Of a stretch of 64,000 bases of DNA, positions 32,440 through 40,390 are shown piece by piece (positions within the stretch are counted from its first letter, which is position 1; every line of letters starts with the position of its first letter). The translations under genes and the position numbers were made by a program. The stretch covers positions 248,001 to 312,000 of the forward strand of contig NZ_JAHXBF010000006.1 of NCBI RefSeq assembly GCF_020103695.1. The letters run 5' to 3'. Origin of the DNA: Hyalangium versicolor (GTDB lineage: Bacteria > Myxococcota > Myxococcia > Myxococcales > Myxococcaceae). The notes below the pieces were generated by a model. That model did no database searches and was not told the origin of the DNA. It was given only the letters and a program-made list of their open reading frames with translations.

Positions 32440-33272
32440 CTGAAGGCTCCGATATGGGGTTGTACGCGCCAGGGGTCTACCCTCAATACCAGTTTGTATG
32501 CACTGTCTTGCGACACCTCTTGGAGGGGATGGCCTGAGGGGTATTTCCGCCACGGAATCGGTTGGTCCGTGTTGACGCAAGGGAACTTGAAGTCGAAGAC
32601 GAGTTGGATGTGGAGCGGCTGGCCGGGCAGGTGAATGACCACGTCAGGCTCGATGGTGCCCAGAAGTTCGGCGGCTCGGCCTTGGGCGAGAAGGGCCTTC
32701 ACCTGCTCAGGAGAGAGGAACTCGGTCTCACCGGTGGCGGGGTTGTAGCGATAGCGGGCAGAGAGGGTGAAGCCGCCAGGGGTGAGCTGTTGGAGCCGTT
32801 GCTCGGCGCACTGGAGCGCTGCGGTGTGCTGGAGGCGGCCCAGGAGCATGGCGCGCGTGACGGGCTGCCCCCGTGCGTCGTGCTCGACGACCTTGAGACA
32901 CTCTTCACGGGTAGGGCTGCGCTGGAAGTGTTGAAACATGACGTCGGAGCGAGCCTTGTCAGCGCACTCCTTGAGGGCCTGCCGGATTTGAGCCTCGAGG
33001 GTGGCGTCGATGACGACCTGGATGACCTTGGCTGCGGCAGCGATGTTGAGAGCGGCGGAAGAAGGCCCGGAGAAGGGAGGAGGGACGCTGGGGAGTTGCT
33101 CTCCGGGTTGAGGCTTGCAGAGGAGGGGGTGAGTGCGACAGAAGTTGGAGGGAGAGTCGACAGTCTGTGAGTACTGGGTGGGAGCAGGGCGGGGTGTGAC
33201 GCAGGCGGTGAGGAGTGCGCAGGCGGCGAGGACGGCAGACCCTCGGGACAGTTCACGGTGGGTTCGTCGCAT
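32436..33272 (-). CDS. lipoprotein polymorphic toxin candidate, cassette 2 (SitA-like)
   Basis: 278 residues, ATG at 33272 with GAGG 5 nt upstream. Identical to toxin 1 over residues 1-236 except residue 97 (Arg for Gln), including the LTAC lipobox, Pro-rich linker, Pro-Asp and Asp-x-Lys motifs. The last 42 residues differ at about half of positions (SGHPLQEVSQDSAYKLVL against KGHPYENRFQNELYERAL) while keeping W-R-x-Y-P-x-G-H-P and RVQPH. A constant delivery part with a variable tip paired with a matching immunity gene is the hallmark of polymorphic toxins. Toxin activity is inferred, not shown. Confidence 0.75.
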   Translation of the reverse strand: MRRTHRELSRGSAVLAACALLTACVTPRPAPTQYSQTVDSPSNFCRTHPLLCKPQPGEQLPSVPPPFSGPSSAALNIAAAAKVIQVVIDATLEAQIRQALKECADKARSDVMFQHFQRSPTREECLKVVEHDARGQPVTRAMLLGRLQHTAALQCAEQRLQQLTPGGFTLSARYRYNPATGETEFLSPEQVKALLAQGRAAELLGTIEPDVVIHLPGQPLHIQLVFDFKFPCVNTDQPIPWRKYPSGHPLQEVSQDSAYKLVLRVDPWRVQPHIGAFR

Positions 33273-33312
33273 CGGTGCCTCGCGAATGGGAGGGCGTGAC
33301 GATAGCTCAGTC
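32572..33312 (-). repeat. duplicated block, copy 2 (toxin 5' UTR and first 236 codons)
   Basis: Partner of 30792-31528. Its right edge is abrupt: the shared ATAGCTCAGTCGA (3' end of an immunity gene in copy 1) persists at 33302-33314, but what follows is unrelated. The array therefore probably once continued to the right and was cut by the segment carrying the ELWxxDGT gene. Confidence 0.8.
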
Positions 33313-33456
33313 GAAGCAGCCCCGGGGGTTGCCCTCAGCAGGGGTCTTGACCGTCCTCTCCCACGCGACGTAACAATCACGGTCGCGGGTTGCCCCCTCC
33401 ACCGTGGCCGGCGGATGAGAGCACTCCGGGGGCCTGAGTCCGCCGAGGAGAAGCAT
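33307..33456 (-). other. possible small-gene remnant at the array boundary
   Basis: A 49-codon minus-strand frame whose C-terminal part (RDRDCYVAWERTV, EGNPRGCFD) is protein-like and faintly recalls the Cys-rich end of the lipoprotein at 28938. Its only starts overlap the ribosome site of the divergent ELWxxDGT gene, so it is more likely a truncated 3' remnant than an expressed gene. Confidence 0.25.
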
Positions 33457-33457
33457 C

Positions 33458-36400
33458 ATGAACGGCCACGGGAGCCTGACGTGCATCCTGGCATGGGTCT
33501 GCGTCGCGGCTTGCGCGGATCCTTCACCCGCTCGGGAGGCTCCGCACTCCCAAACCGCAGCGCTGGTGGCGCCCTCCGGCGCACTGGGCCAAGCCCGCCT
33601 CGTCGCGGACATCAACACGAGCGCCCGAGAGGTGCTCAGCAGCAACCCCGAGGACTTCATCGCCCTGGGGGACACGCTGGTGTTCTCGGTCCAGGGCAAG
33701 CTGTGGCGCAGCGATGGGACCGAGGCGGGCACTGTCCCGCTTCGAGGGCTGAGCGTCCCACCCGTGGATCCGGGCCGCCCCAGCCGCGTCCTCCTGGGAA
33801 CCGCGCTCTACTTCGTCGCCAGCGACGGCCAATCCGGCGAGGAACTCTGGCGGACCGATGGCACCGAGGCCGGTACCGTGCTCGTGAAGGATCTCTTTCC
33901 GGGCCCAGGCTCCTCACGCCCGCGCGAGCTGACGAACATCCAGGGGACTCTCTATTTCACCACAGCCCCCTTCGCAGACGGCGCCGCCTATCCCATGTCC
34001 ATCTGGAAGAGTGATGGGACCGAGACTGGCACCGTCCTCGTCAAGACGTTCCCCGACGTCTTCACGAGCGCCTTCCTGGACTTCACCGCCGCCAGAGGGA
34101 CGGTCTTCTTCATTGGCTATGAACGCGGGTTCTACTCGAGTCTGTGCAAGACGGACGGCACCGAGAAGGGCACGGTCCTCGTCAAGGACATCACTCCCAA
34201 CTGGGCGCCGACTCCCAGCATGCTGCACCTGACGGAAGCCGGTGGGCTGCTCTACTTCAGCTTCAATGATGGCTCGGGGCCACAACTCTGGCGGAGCGAC
34301 GGGAGCACCAACGGCACAGTGAAGTTGAGGGACGTGTGGCCGGGCTTCACCGGGCAGATGCCCTCGGATCTGATCCAGGTCGGCGGCCTGCTCTTCTTCG
34401 TGGCGGATGGCCCCAGTGGCCGGGAACTCTGGCGCACGGATGGATCCGCTCAGGGCACCTGGCTCATCCAGGATCTGCGGCCCGGCCCCCAGGGCTCGAA
34501 GCCGGCGGATCTCACGGACTGGAACGGCACGCTCTACTTCAGTGCCGACGATGGCTCGGGCCGCGAGCTGTGGAAGACGGACGGCAGTCCCGAGGGCACC
34601 GTCAAGGTCACCTCCCTGCGGCCATCGGGTGGGGCCAATCCCACGCTGCTGAAGGTGTTTCAGGACCGGCTCTACTTCACCGCGACGCTCCCCGAGTCCG
34701 GCACTGAGCTGTGGCGCACGGATGGGACGGCCGCGGGCACGGAGCTCGTGCGCGAGGTGAAGCCCGGCCCCGAAGGCGCCAACCCCCGCTCCCTCACCGT
34801 GGTGGGCGGTACGCTCTACTTCAGCGCGAATGATGGCGTGACCGGGGCAGAGCTCTGGAAGACGGACGGCTCGGCTGAGCGCACCGTGCTCGTGAAGGAC
34901 CTGCTCGTCGGGCTGGCCCACGCCTCCCCGACGAACATGTTCGCCTACCAGGATCGGCTCTACTTCAGTGCAGAGGATGGCCTCCACGGCAGCGAGCTGT
35001 GGACCAGTGATGGGACAGAGGCCGGCACCTTCATGCTGAAGGACGTTCTGCCGGGGCCCGAGGGCTCTCGTCCCTATTCGTTCTGGAGCACAGGGAAGCC
35101 TCTCTACTTCGCCACTACGCTCACGCCGAACCTGCCGTGGTTCTGGATGTCCGATGGAACGACCGCAGGGACGCTCCCCGCCCTGGATGATGACGCCATC
35201 TCGCAGTCCTTACAGCTCAATCAGGGGCTGAGGGTGGGCGAGCAACGGTGGATCCTCGAAAAGGCGGAGCCCAGCACCGGACTCGAGCCGTACGTCAGTG
35301 ACGGAACGAAGGAGGGCACCGTGCTCCTCGCAGACATCTCGCCCGGCGCGGTCTCCTCCAGGCCGGCCTCCTTCGCCTCCGAGGGGGGGCCCATCTACTT
35401 CGTCGCCAATGATGCCCGCTGGGGCCACGCCTTCTGGAGGACCGATGGCACCCCCGGCGGAACGGTCTCGATCGATGACTCCATCGGGTACCCGCGCAAC
35501 AAGTACCTAGCCCCCGAGCAACTGGCCGTCCTCAATGGGAGCCTCTACTTTGTCGCCTGGGACGAGCGGGACCATGGAGCGATCTGGCGGACGGACGGCA
35601 CGGTGTCCAGCACGTTCCTCGTCAAGGATCTGGTGCCCACGCTGGGGGGCTCGGGAGTCTTCTCTCCCTTCAGCCGGAACAACGGCCTGCTCTTCTTCAT
35701 CGGCAACAGTGTCAACGCGGAAGGACTCCTTCGCCGGAACCTGTGGAGGACCGATGGCACCGAGGCCGGCACATTCCCCGTCACGGACATCCGCCGTTAC
35801 TCCCTCCTGTCCATGTCGAACCTGCTCGAGCGAGAGGGTCTGATGCTGCTCATCGTGGAGGACTTCGATACGCGGGAGCGGATCCTCTGGCAGTCGGACG
35901 GCACGGTGGCGGGGACGTACCCTGTGCCTCTTTCCGTCCTGCCGCCGGGTTCGAAGCTGGCCCTGCCAAGCCTGGCGCGCCTGGGCGATGAGCTCTACTT
36001 CTCCGCGAACGATGGAGTGCATGGCTTCGAACTCTGGAAGGCTCCCATCGTTCCGCCCGCGGGCCGGGCTCCTGGGGTGCTCCGTTGCCCGAAGAACGTG
36101 CTCGGCTCGTCCGAGGGCGCGGCAGGGGCGCTCGTCACCTGGCCCGAGGCCACCGCCGCGGATGGCAGTCCCTTCCCAAGCCCCGTGAGCTACAGCGTGG
36201 CCCCAGGCTCACGCTTCCCCGCGGGGACCACTCTCGTCACCGCCACGGCCGATGTAGACAGCCGGTTGGCTTCCTGCTCCTTCCTGGTGACGGTGGCCGA
36301 TGTGGAGCCTCCTTCCGTGTCCTGCCCTCCGGATCAGTCGGCGCAGGCCTCCGGGTCCAAGGGGGCCGAGGTCTTCTTTCCTTCCGCGCAGGCCACGGAC

Positions 36401-36748
36401 GCGTTGGGGCCTGTCTCCCTCGTGGCCACACCTGCCTCGGGGAGCTGGTTTCCCGTGGGGACCACAGAGGTCGAGGTCATCGCCACGGATGCTTCACACA
36501 ACACGGCTCGTTGCACGCTCCAGGTCACGGTCACCGCGCTGCCCCCGTCAGAACCTCCTTCGGAGCCTCCGGATGATCCGCAGCCCCCTCCAGATAATCC
36601 GCAGGCTCCTCCTCCGGGTAAGACGGTGCTGGATTGCTCCTCCACGGGCTCTACTCTCTGGACCCGTGGGACCTGGGCCATTCTCCTGCTGGTGCTGTGC
36701 ATGCGGCGCCGGGGTAGTGGCCTGAAAGGGATGAGTCACAGGTCCTGA
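33458..36748 (+). CDS. ELWxxDGT-repeat surface lipoprotein with HYR domains
   Basis: 1096 residues. GAGGAG lies 7 nt before the ATG. Signal peptide with lipobox VAAC (Cys19). Residues 60-870 contain 16 copies of a unit of about 50 residues marked by ELWRTDGTEAGT variants and LYFSANDG strands, giving a beta-propeller-like array. Two HYR (hyalin-repeat) domains follow (LRCPKNVLGSSEG; VSCPPDQSAQAS, ending DASHNTARCTLQVTV). A Pro-rich spacer leads to a C-terminal hydrophobic helix and Arg cluster (WAILLLVLCMRRRGSG), similar to a MYXO-CTERM-type anchor. Probably a large cell-surface protein; partner unknown. Both an N-terminal lipid anchor and a C-terminal helix in one protein is odd. Confidence 0.9.
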   Translation: MNGHGSLTCILAWVCVAACADPSPAREAPHSQTAALVAPSGALGQARLVADINTSAREVLSSNPEDFIALGDTLVFSVQGKLWRSDGTEAGTVPLRGLSVPPVDPGRPSRVLLGTALYFVASDGQSGEELWRTDGTEAGTVLVKDLFPGPGSSRPRELTNIQGTLYFTTAPFADGAAYPMSIWKSDGTETGTVLVKTFPDVFTSAFLDFTAARGTVFFIGYERGFYSSLCKTDGTEKGTVLVKDITPNWAPTPSMLHLTEAGGLLYFSFNDGSGPQLWRSDGSTNGTVKLRDVWPGFTGQMPSDLIQVGGLLFFVADGPSGRELWRTDGSAQGTWLIQDLRPGPQGSKPADLTDWNGTLYFSADDGSGRELWKTDGSPEGTVKVTSLRPSGGANPTLLKVFQDRLYFTATLPESGTELWRTDGTAAGTELVREVKPGPEGANPRSLTVVGGTLYFSANDGVTGAELWKTDGSAERTVLVKDLLVGLAHASPTNMFAYQDRLYFSAEDGLHGSELWTSDGTEAGTFMLKDVLPGPEGSRPYSFWSTGKPLYFATTLTPNLPWFWMSDGTTAGTLPALDDDAISQSLQLNQGLRVGEQRWILEKAEPSTGLEPYVSDGTKEGTVLLADISPGAVSSRPASFASEGGPIYFVANDARWGHAFWRTDGTPGGTVSIDDSIGYPRNKYLAPEQLAVLNGSLYFVAWDERDHGAIWRTDGTVSSTFLVKDLVPTLGGSGVFSPFSRNNGLLFFIGNSVNAEGLLRRNLWRTDGTEAGTFPVTDIRRYSLLSMSNLLEREGLMLLIVEDFDTRERILWQSDGTVAGTYPVPLSVLPPGSKLALPSLARLGDELYFSANDGVHGFELWKAPIVPPAGRAPGVLRCPKNVLGSSEGAAGALVTWPEATAADGSPFPSPVSYSVAPGSRFPAGTTLVTATADVDSRLASCSFLVTVADVEPPSVSCPPDQSAQASGSKGAEVFFPSAQATDALGPVSLVATPASGSWFPVGTTEVEVIATDASHNTARCTLQVTVTALPPSEPPSEPPDDPQPPPDNPQAPPPGKTVLDCSSTGSTLWTRGTWAILLLVLCMRRRGSGLKGMSHRS

Positions 36749-36787
36749 GCTGGGCGTCTGTCCGGCTCCCTGTCCGGCGCCATCTTT

Positions 36788-36818
36788 CCGAACCTGTCTG
36801 CTAGTCATACAGGTTCGG
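36788..36818. terminator. hairpin between convergent genes
   Basis: CCGAACCTGT (36788-36797), an 11-nt loop and ACAGGTTCGG (36809-36818) form a perfect 10-bp stem between the stop of the ELWxxDGT gene and the stop of the HTTM gene. The U-tract is weak on both strands; a shared bidirectional terminator is likely. Confidence 0.6.
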
Positions 36819-36832
36819 TCCAGGTCCTCACT

Positions 36833-37741
36833 TCACCCATGGGAGACGATTCTGCCCCAGGCGCGGAGCGACAGGGCTTCGTGGGCTCGGGGCAGTCTCC
36901 TGAGCCACGCGGGGTCGAACGTGAACAGGTGGAACATCACCATACCGAATGACAAGTCCGCGAAGCCAACGACCAGGATCAACCCGAGGTGCATCAGGAG
37001 CATCCCGAGCCAGAGGAACGGGCGCAGCCGTGCGAACAGCGCGAGCGGAAGGAAGAAGAGCTCGAGTCCGAGGGCACCGTACGTGAGCACGGCATGGCAC
37101 GGCCCAGGTAGCGAGAGCAGCAGGTCGCGCGGCAGGCCGGGACGTGCCAGTGGGCTCTCCAGCACGGCGACGATGGCCGTACCGTCCAGCCAGCTGGGCG
37201 AAACGAGCTTGGTGTATCCGCTGTAGGAGTAGCCGGCCGCGAGCATCAGCCACGCCGCGAGGTGCAGCGGCTGAGGAAAGCGCCACCCCGCTGCCGCTTC
37301 CGGTGAGGCTCGCCCGTCTACGCTGCCGTAGGGCCTGGGGGGCAGGAACACGTGCGCGAGCAGCATCCAGCCGACGTACGGCAGGCTCGGGTTGGAGATG
37401 AGCGGGTTGCGATCGAAGAGGGAAGCCCAGATCCACCAGAGCAGGAGCGCGGCGAGACGATCGCGGATGCCCAGCGCGAACAGGACCGACAGCAGTGACG
37501 CGGCCACGAGCACGCCCGTGACGAAGGCGGGCGCGTCGCTGATCCAGAAGACGCCTGGGAAGAGGCGGAAGAGCGGGCTCGCACTCGAGGGGAGCGCACC
37601 CGCGGAGGAGAAGACCTCCTCGCCCCAGGGGATCAAGTGCGCGAAGTGGATGGCCAGGTACACGCCGAACAGCATGCGCACCAGGCTGTACTGCCCACCG
37701 GTCCAGCCGTTGTCGCGGCCGAGGAGGTGCTTCAGAAGCAT
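36833..37741 (-). CDS. HTTM-domain integral membrane protein
   Basis: 302 residues with about seven transmembrane helices. The pattern matches the HTTM / vitamin-K-carboxylase-like membrane domain: SLVRMLFGVYLAIHFAHLIPWG at the start, LFALGIRDRLAALLLWWIWASLFDRNPLISNPSLPYVGWMLLAHVFLPP in the middle, LMLAAGYSYSGYTKLVSPSWLDG and a final LLMHLGLILVVGFADLSFGMVMFHLFTFDP. Members carry out or support membrane-embedded reactions, but bacterial functions are mostly unknown. GAGG is 4 nt before the ATG at 37741, which overlaps the preceding gene by 10 nt. It is third in a sterol-desaturase-like operon. Confidence 0.85.
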   Translation of the reverse strand: MLLKHLLGRDNGWTGGQYSLVRMLFGVYLAIHFAHLIPWGEEVFSSAGALPSSASPLFRLFPGVFWISDAPAFVTGVLVAASLLSVLFALGIRDRLAALLLWWIWASLFDRNPLISNPSLPYVGWMLLAHVFLPPRPYGSVDGRASPEAAAGWRFPQPLHLAAWLMLAAGYSYSGYTKLVSPSWLDGTAIVAVLESPLARPGLPRDLLLSLPGPCHAVLTYGALGLELFFLPLALFARLRPFLWLGMLLMHLGLILVVGFADLSFGMVMFHLFTFDPAWLRRLPRAHEALSLRAWGRIVSHG

Positions 37742-38223
37742 GGGGCCTCGATGAGCAGTGGGAGCTCAGCCGGAATCCGTGTGCCCGGGAGAGGCTCGAA
37801 ACGAACGCGGAAGGGGGAACAGCGCCCGGGTGCCGGGATCTCCAGCTCGGAGAGCAGCCTGCCAGGGCCGCAGAGCGCATGGGCCATGATGGGATCGCGC
37901 AGCTCGGGAGGCATCACCGGCCCATAGGCGAGAGCCGCCCCGTAGACGTTGCGGCGATTGTAGGGCCCGTCGAGGTGGGCGGTCGTCTCGGCGGTGATGG
38001 GGACTGACCGCGGGGCGCCGCCGCAGTCCGTCCACTCCAGGAAGAAGCGCGTCGAATAGGTCTCAAAGCCTCGCACCGCCGAGAAGACCTTGGGAGCAGG
38101 GGAGGCGCATGTGGCTGCTGCCAGGCCCTTCAAGGCGGGAGAACCCAGCAAGTCTCCGGCCATCTGCGCGAGGCCCAGCACACTCAACCCGATGGCGGAA
38201 GCCAGTCCCAGCCTCGAGCTCAT
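37732..38223 (-). CDS. hypothetical exported protein (163 aa)
   Basis: Start ATG 38223 with GGAG 8 nt upstream. An N-terminal hydrophobic segment (LASAIGLSVLGLAQMAGDLLG) acts as a signal anchor. The rest (FETYSTRFFLEWTDCGG, YNRRNVYGAALAYGP, CGPGRLLSELEIPAPGRC) is soluble with several Cys and a beta-rich look. It overlaps the sterol-desaturase-like gene by 4 nt (ATGA) and the HTTM gene by 10 nt, so the three are made together and may form one membrane complex. This gene resembles the small companion proteins often found beside HTTM proteins; no known family is recognised. Confidence 0.75.
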   Translation of the reverse strand: MSSRLGLASAIGLSVLGLAQMAGDLLGSPALKGLAAATCASPAPKVFSAVRGFETYSTRFFLEWTDCGGAPRSVPITAETTAHLDGPYNRRNVYGAALAYGPVMPPELRDPIMAHALCGPGRLLSELEIPAPGRCSPFRVRFEPLPGTRIPAELPLLIEAPCF

Positions 38224-38984
38224 GGCTTCGGCTCCGGCGCGGGTTTCTGCGTCACGTCCACGCCGGTGAGCATCTCGGCGAGGCGGGTCTCGTTCTCGGC
38301 GCCGAGCCCGCATGTCTTTTGCCACTCGGGCGGGTTCCGGAGCGTGCCGAACATCCAGTCGAAGAGCGGGAGGTCACCGTAGTTGTACGCGTGCAGCCCT
38401 TCCTCGTGGTGAACGCAATGGCTCTCCGGCCGCTGGATGATGTAGCCGAGCCAGCGAGGCGTCTTCACGTTCCAGTGGTAGAGCAGCTCGGCGAGCCCAC
38501 TGAGAAGGAAGGCGCCCGTGCCAGCCTCCGGGGACAAGCCGAGCGCGCCATAGAGCACGGCGCTGGAGATGACACCATTCACGGCGATCTCGATGGGGTG
38601 CTTGTAGAAGCTGGTGACGATCTCGAGTCGCTGGGGACTGTGGTGGAGCTGGTGGACCCAGCGCCAGAGGAACGGCACCTCGTGGCGCCAGCGATGCCAC
38701 CAGTAATAGACGAAGGAGTGGATGAGGTAGCCGACGAGGGCCCCGCTGATGGGCCCGAGCCCTCCCAACAGTCCCGCACCGCGCGCCTGGAAGAAGCCAT
38801 CCGCGACGCGCCCGACGGTGAAGATGCTCAGGGCCTGGATGCCGTTGAGCGCCAGTGCTCGCCCATACCAGTGGGCGACCTTGGGGAAGGAGCGGCCAGG
38901 TCGCCTGGCCTCGACGAGCATCATCCAGAGGGCTGCTACGAGAACGACGGAGGCCACGAGCATGGGACAGATATAGGTTCCCAT
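38220..38984 (-). CDS. sterol desaturase / fatty acid hydroxylase family protein
   Basis: 254 residues from ATG 38984 (a GTG at 38993 is possible; ribosome sites are weak). Four or so membrane helices. The histidine boxes of the FA-hydroxylase superfamily are present: HRWRH, HQLHHSP, then YHWN and HCVHHEEGLH with NYGDLPLFDWMFGT. These bind a di-iron centre for O2-dependent hydroxylation or desaturation of a lipid. The C-terminal 40 residues are soluble. First gene of a three-gene overlapping operon with an exported hypothetical and an HTTM protein. Confidence 0.9.
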   Translation of the reverse strand: MGTYICPMLVASVVLVAALWMMLVEARRPGRSFPKVAHWYGRALALNGIQALSIFTVGRVADGFFQARGAGLLGGLGPISGALVGYLIHSFVYYWWHRWRHEVPFLWRWVHQLHHSPQRLEIVTSFYKHPIEIAVNGVISSAVLYGALGLSPEAGTGAFLLSGLAELLYHWNVKTPRWLGYIIQRPESHCVHHEEGLHAYNYGDLPLFDWMFGTLRNPPEWQKTCGLGAENETRLAEMLTGVDVTQKPAPEPKP

Positions 38985-39130
38985 GATGCACACCGCTTCG
39001 AACTAATGGGTGCGTTGTCGATAACCTGGAGTGGATGATGCCCTAGAGAGACAAGCGCCACTTGCCGCCGGACTACAGTGTCAGGAATTCCTGAGGATGA
39101 TGGACGCTTCAGCTCCTGCGACAAGTCGAC

Positions 39131-39259
39131 ATGAGACTGATCGGGTCTCTGGTTGGCGCAGCGCAGAAGGCGCTGGGATTGGAGACCTTCAAGGACTGTG
39201 TTCAGGCCCTCCAGAAAGAGCGACAGCGGCAGGGACTTGTGCGCACGCGCGCTAGATGA
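39131..39259 (+). CDS. possible 42-aa peptide
   Basis: ATG at 39131, TGA ending at 39259. MRLIGSLVGAAQKALGL then ETFKDCVQALQKERQRQ reads as an amphipathic, charged helix. There is no Shine-Dalgarno and third-position GC is only moderate. It is the only plausible coding content of the 304-nt gap 38985-39288, which otherwise shows nothing I can identify. Confidence 0.25.
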   Translation: MRLIGSLVGAAQKALGLETFKDCVQALQKERQRQGLVRTRAR

Positions 39260-39288
39260 TGCCCAGCTCCTGCCGCTGGAGTCCCGGA

Positions 39289-40128
39289 CTACGTGCTTGA
39301 GCCGTCCAGCGAAGTGCTGAGGTTCTGGATCGCGTCCCGCAGCGCCGGGGTGTCGTTCTTCTTGGCGTCTTCCAGCGAGAAGGGCTGGATGCCGTGCGTC
39401 TTGGGATGGAAGTCGGAGGCATCGCGCACAGGGCGGAGGTCGACGAGCAGGTCCCTCGGGTTGAGCTTGGCGGGGCTATCGTGCACGGGGCCAAGGTCGA
39501 CGAGCAGGTCCCTCGGGTTGACCTTGGTGCGGGAGGGGTCCTGTATCGGGCCGTGGTCGATGACGAAGTCCCTCGGGTTGAGCTTGGTGCGAGAGGGGTC
39601 GTGCTGCACCGGGCCGTGGTCGATGACGAAGTCCCTCGGGTTGAGCTTGGTGCGGGAGGGGTCCTGCACCGGACCGTGGTCGATGATCAGGTCCCTCAGG
39701 TTGACCTTGGAGCGGGAGGGGTCCTGCGCCGGGCCAGGACCAAGGAGGTCCTTCGCGTGGGTCAGGGATTGGGAACGCTCTGGGGCCGGAGGAACGAGGT
39801 TGATGAGCTGGTCCCTCGCGTTGGCCAGGGAACGGGAGGGGTCCTGCACCGGACCAGCGCCCAGATCCGCCACGGCCCCCGACAGGTCCAGGGGCTTGTT
39901 GTTCACCACGGGCCCATGATCATGGAACGCAGGAATGACCGTTCCCAGCTTCGGCGAGCTCGGGCTGAACTCGTCCCGAGGCATGCTCAACGTCGGCAGC
40001 CTCTCGGCGACCGGACTCGAGAGCCCTTCCACCGTCGCGGTCTTCAGTTGCGGCTGGAGCGCCTGAGTCTGCTCGGTGGACTGCAGGGACACCGGAGGCA
40101 ACGCGGGGCTTTGGACGGAGCGGATCAT
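39289..40128 (-). CDS. tandem 20-residue repeat protein of unknown function
   Basis: 279 residues from ATG 40128, chosen for AAAGGA 7 nt upstream; a GTG at 40263 would add 45 residues of weaker composition. No signal peptide or membrane helix. Residues about 95-260 hold six degenerate copies of a unit like GPVQDPSRTKLNPRDFVIDH, with variants ending LLVDL or LIIDH; two looser copies precede them. The N-terminal 90 residues are Pro/Ser/Gln-rich and the last 40 (PFSLEDAKKNDTPALRDAIQNL) helical. Encoded by a 57-63-bp DNA tandem array. I recognise no family; a disordered scaffold or secreted effector-like protein is possible. Confidence 0.7.
   Translation of the reverse strand: MIRSVQSPALPPVSLQSTEQTQALQPQLKTATVEGLSSPVAERLPTLSMPRDEFSPSSPKLGTVIPAFHDHGPVVNNKPLDLSGAVADLGAGPVQDPSRSLANARDQLINLVPPAPERSQSLTHAKDLLGPGPAQDPSRSKVNLRDLIIDHGPVQDPSRTKLNPRDFVIDHGPVQHDPSRTKLNPRDFVIDHGPIQDPSRTKVNPRDLLVDLGPVHDSPAKLNPRDLLVDLRPVRDASDFHPKTHGIQPFSLEDAKKNDTPALRDAIQNLSTSLDGSST
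39425..39755 (-). repeat. 57-63-bp coding tandem repeat array
   Basis: The element GTCCCTCGGGTTGA recurs at 39451, 39508, 39568 and 39631, with GTCCCTCAGG at 39691, within otherwise similar 57-63-bp units. All unit length changes are multiples of three, so the reading frame is kept. Copy number is likely to vary between strains by slippage or recombination. Confidence 0.75.
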
Positions 40129-40390
40129 GGGGAGGTCCTTTCGGGAGCCGTACTTCGTGGCGATAGCCCTGTCCTCAGCAACGGATGTGCCAGCACCCGT
40201 GAAGCTCGGTCTCGGTCCCTGGGGAAGGGGCCTCGCTTGGGAATTCGCGGGGGTAGCGTCCACTCCCGAGGCTCCCGAGGCTCGCTTCGACCTCGGTTCC
40301 TGGTGACAGCGCTCACCACTCGGGTACCCGAGTCATCAACCCCGGGCGCGAGGTGCACATCAGGGCCCCGGAACGCGTAGGCTCCAGACC

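Noticed and set aside
39425..39755. CRISPR-like spacing of repeats
   Set aside because: Repeats are contiguous, keep a reading frame and code for 20-residue protein units; there are no unique spacers.
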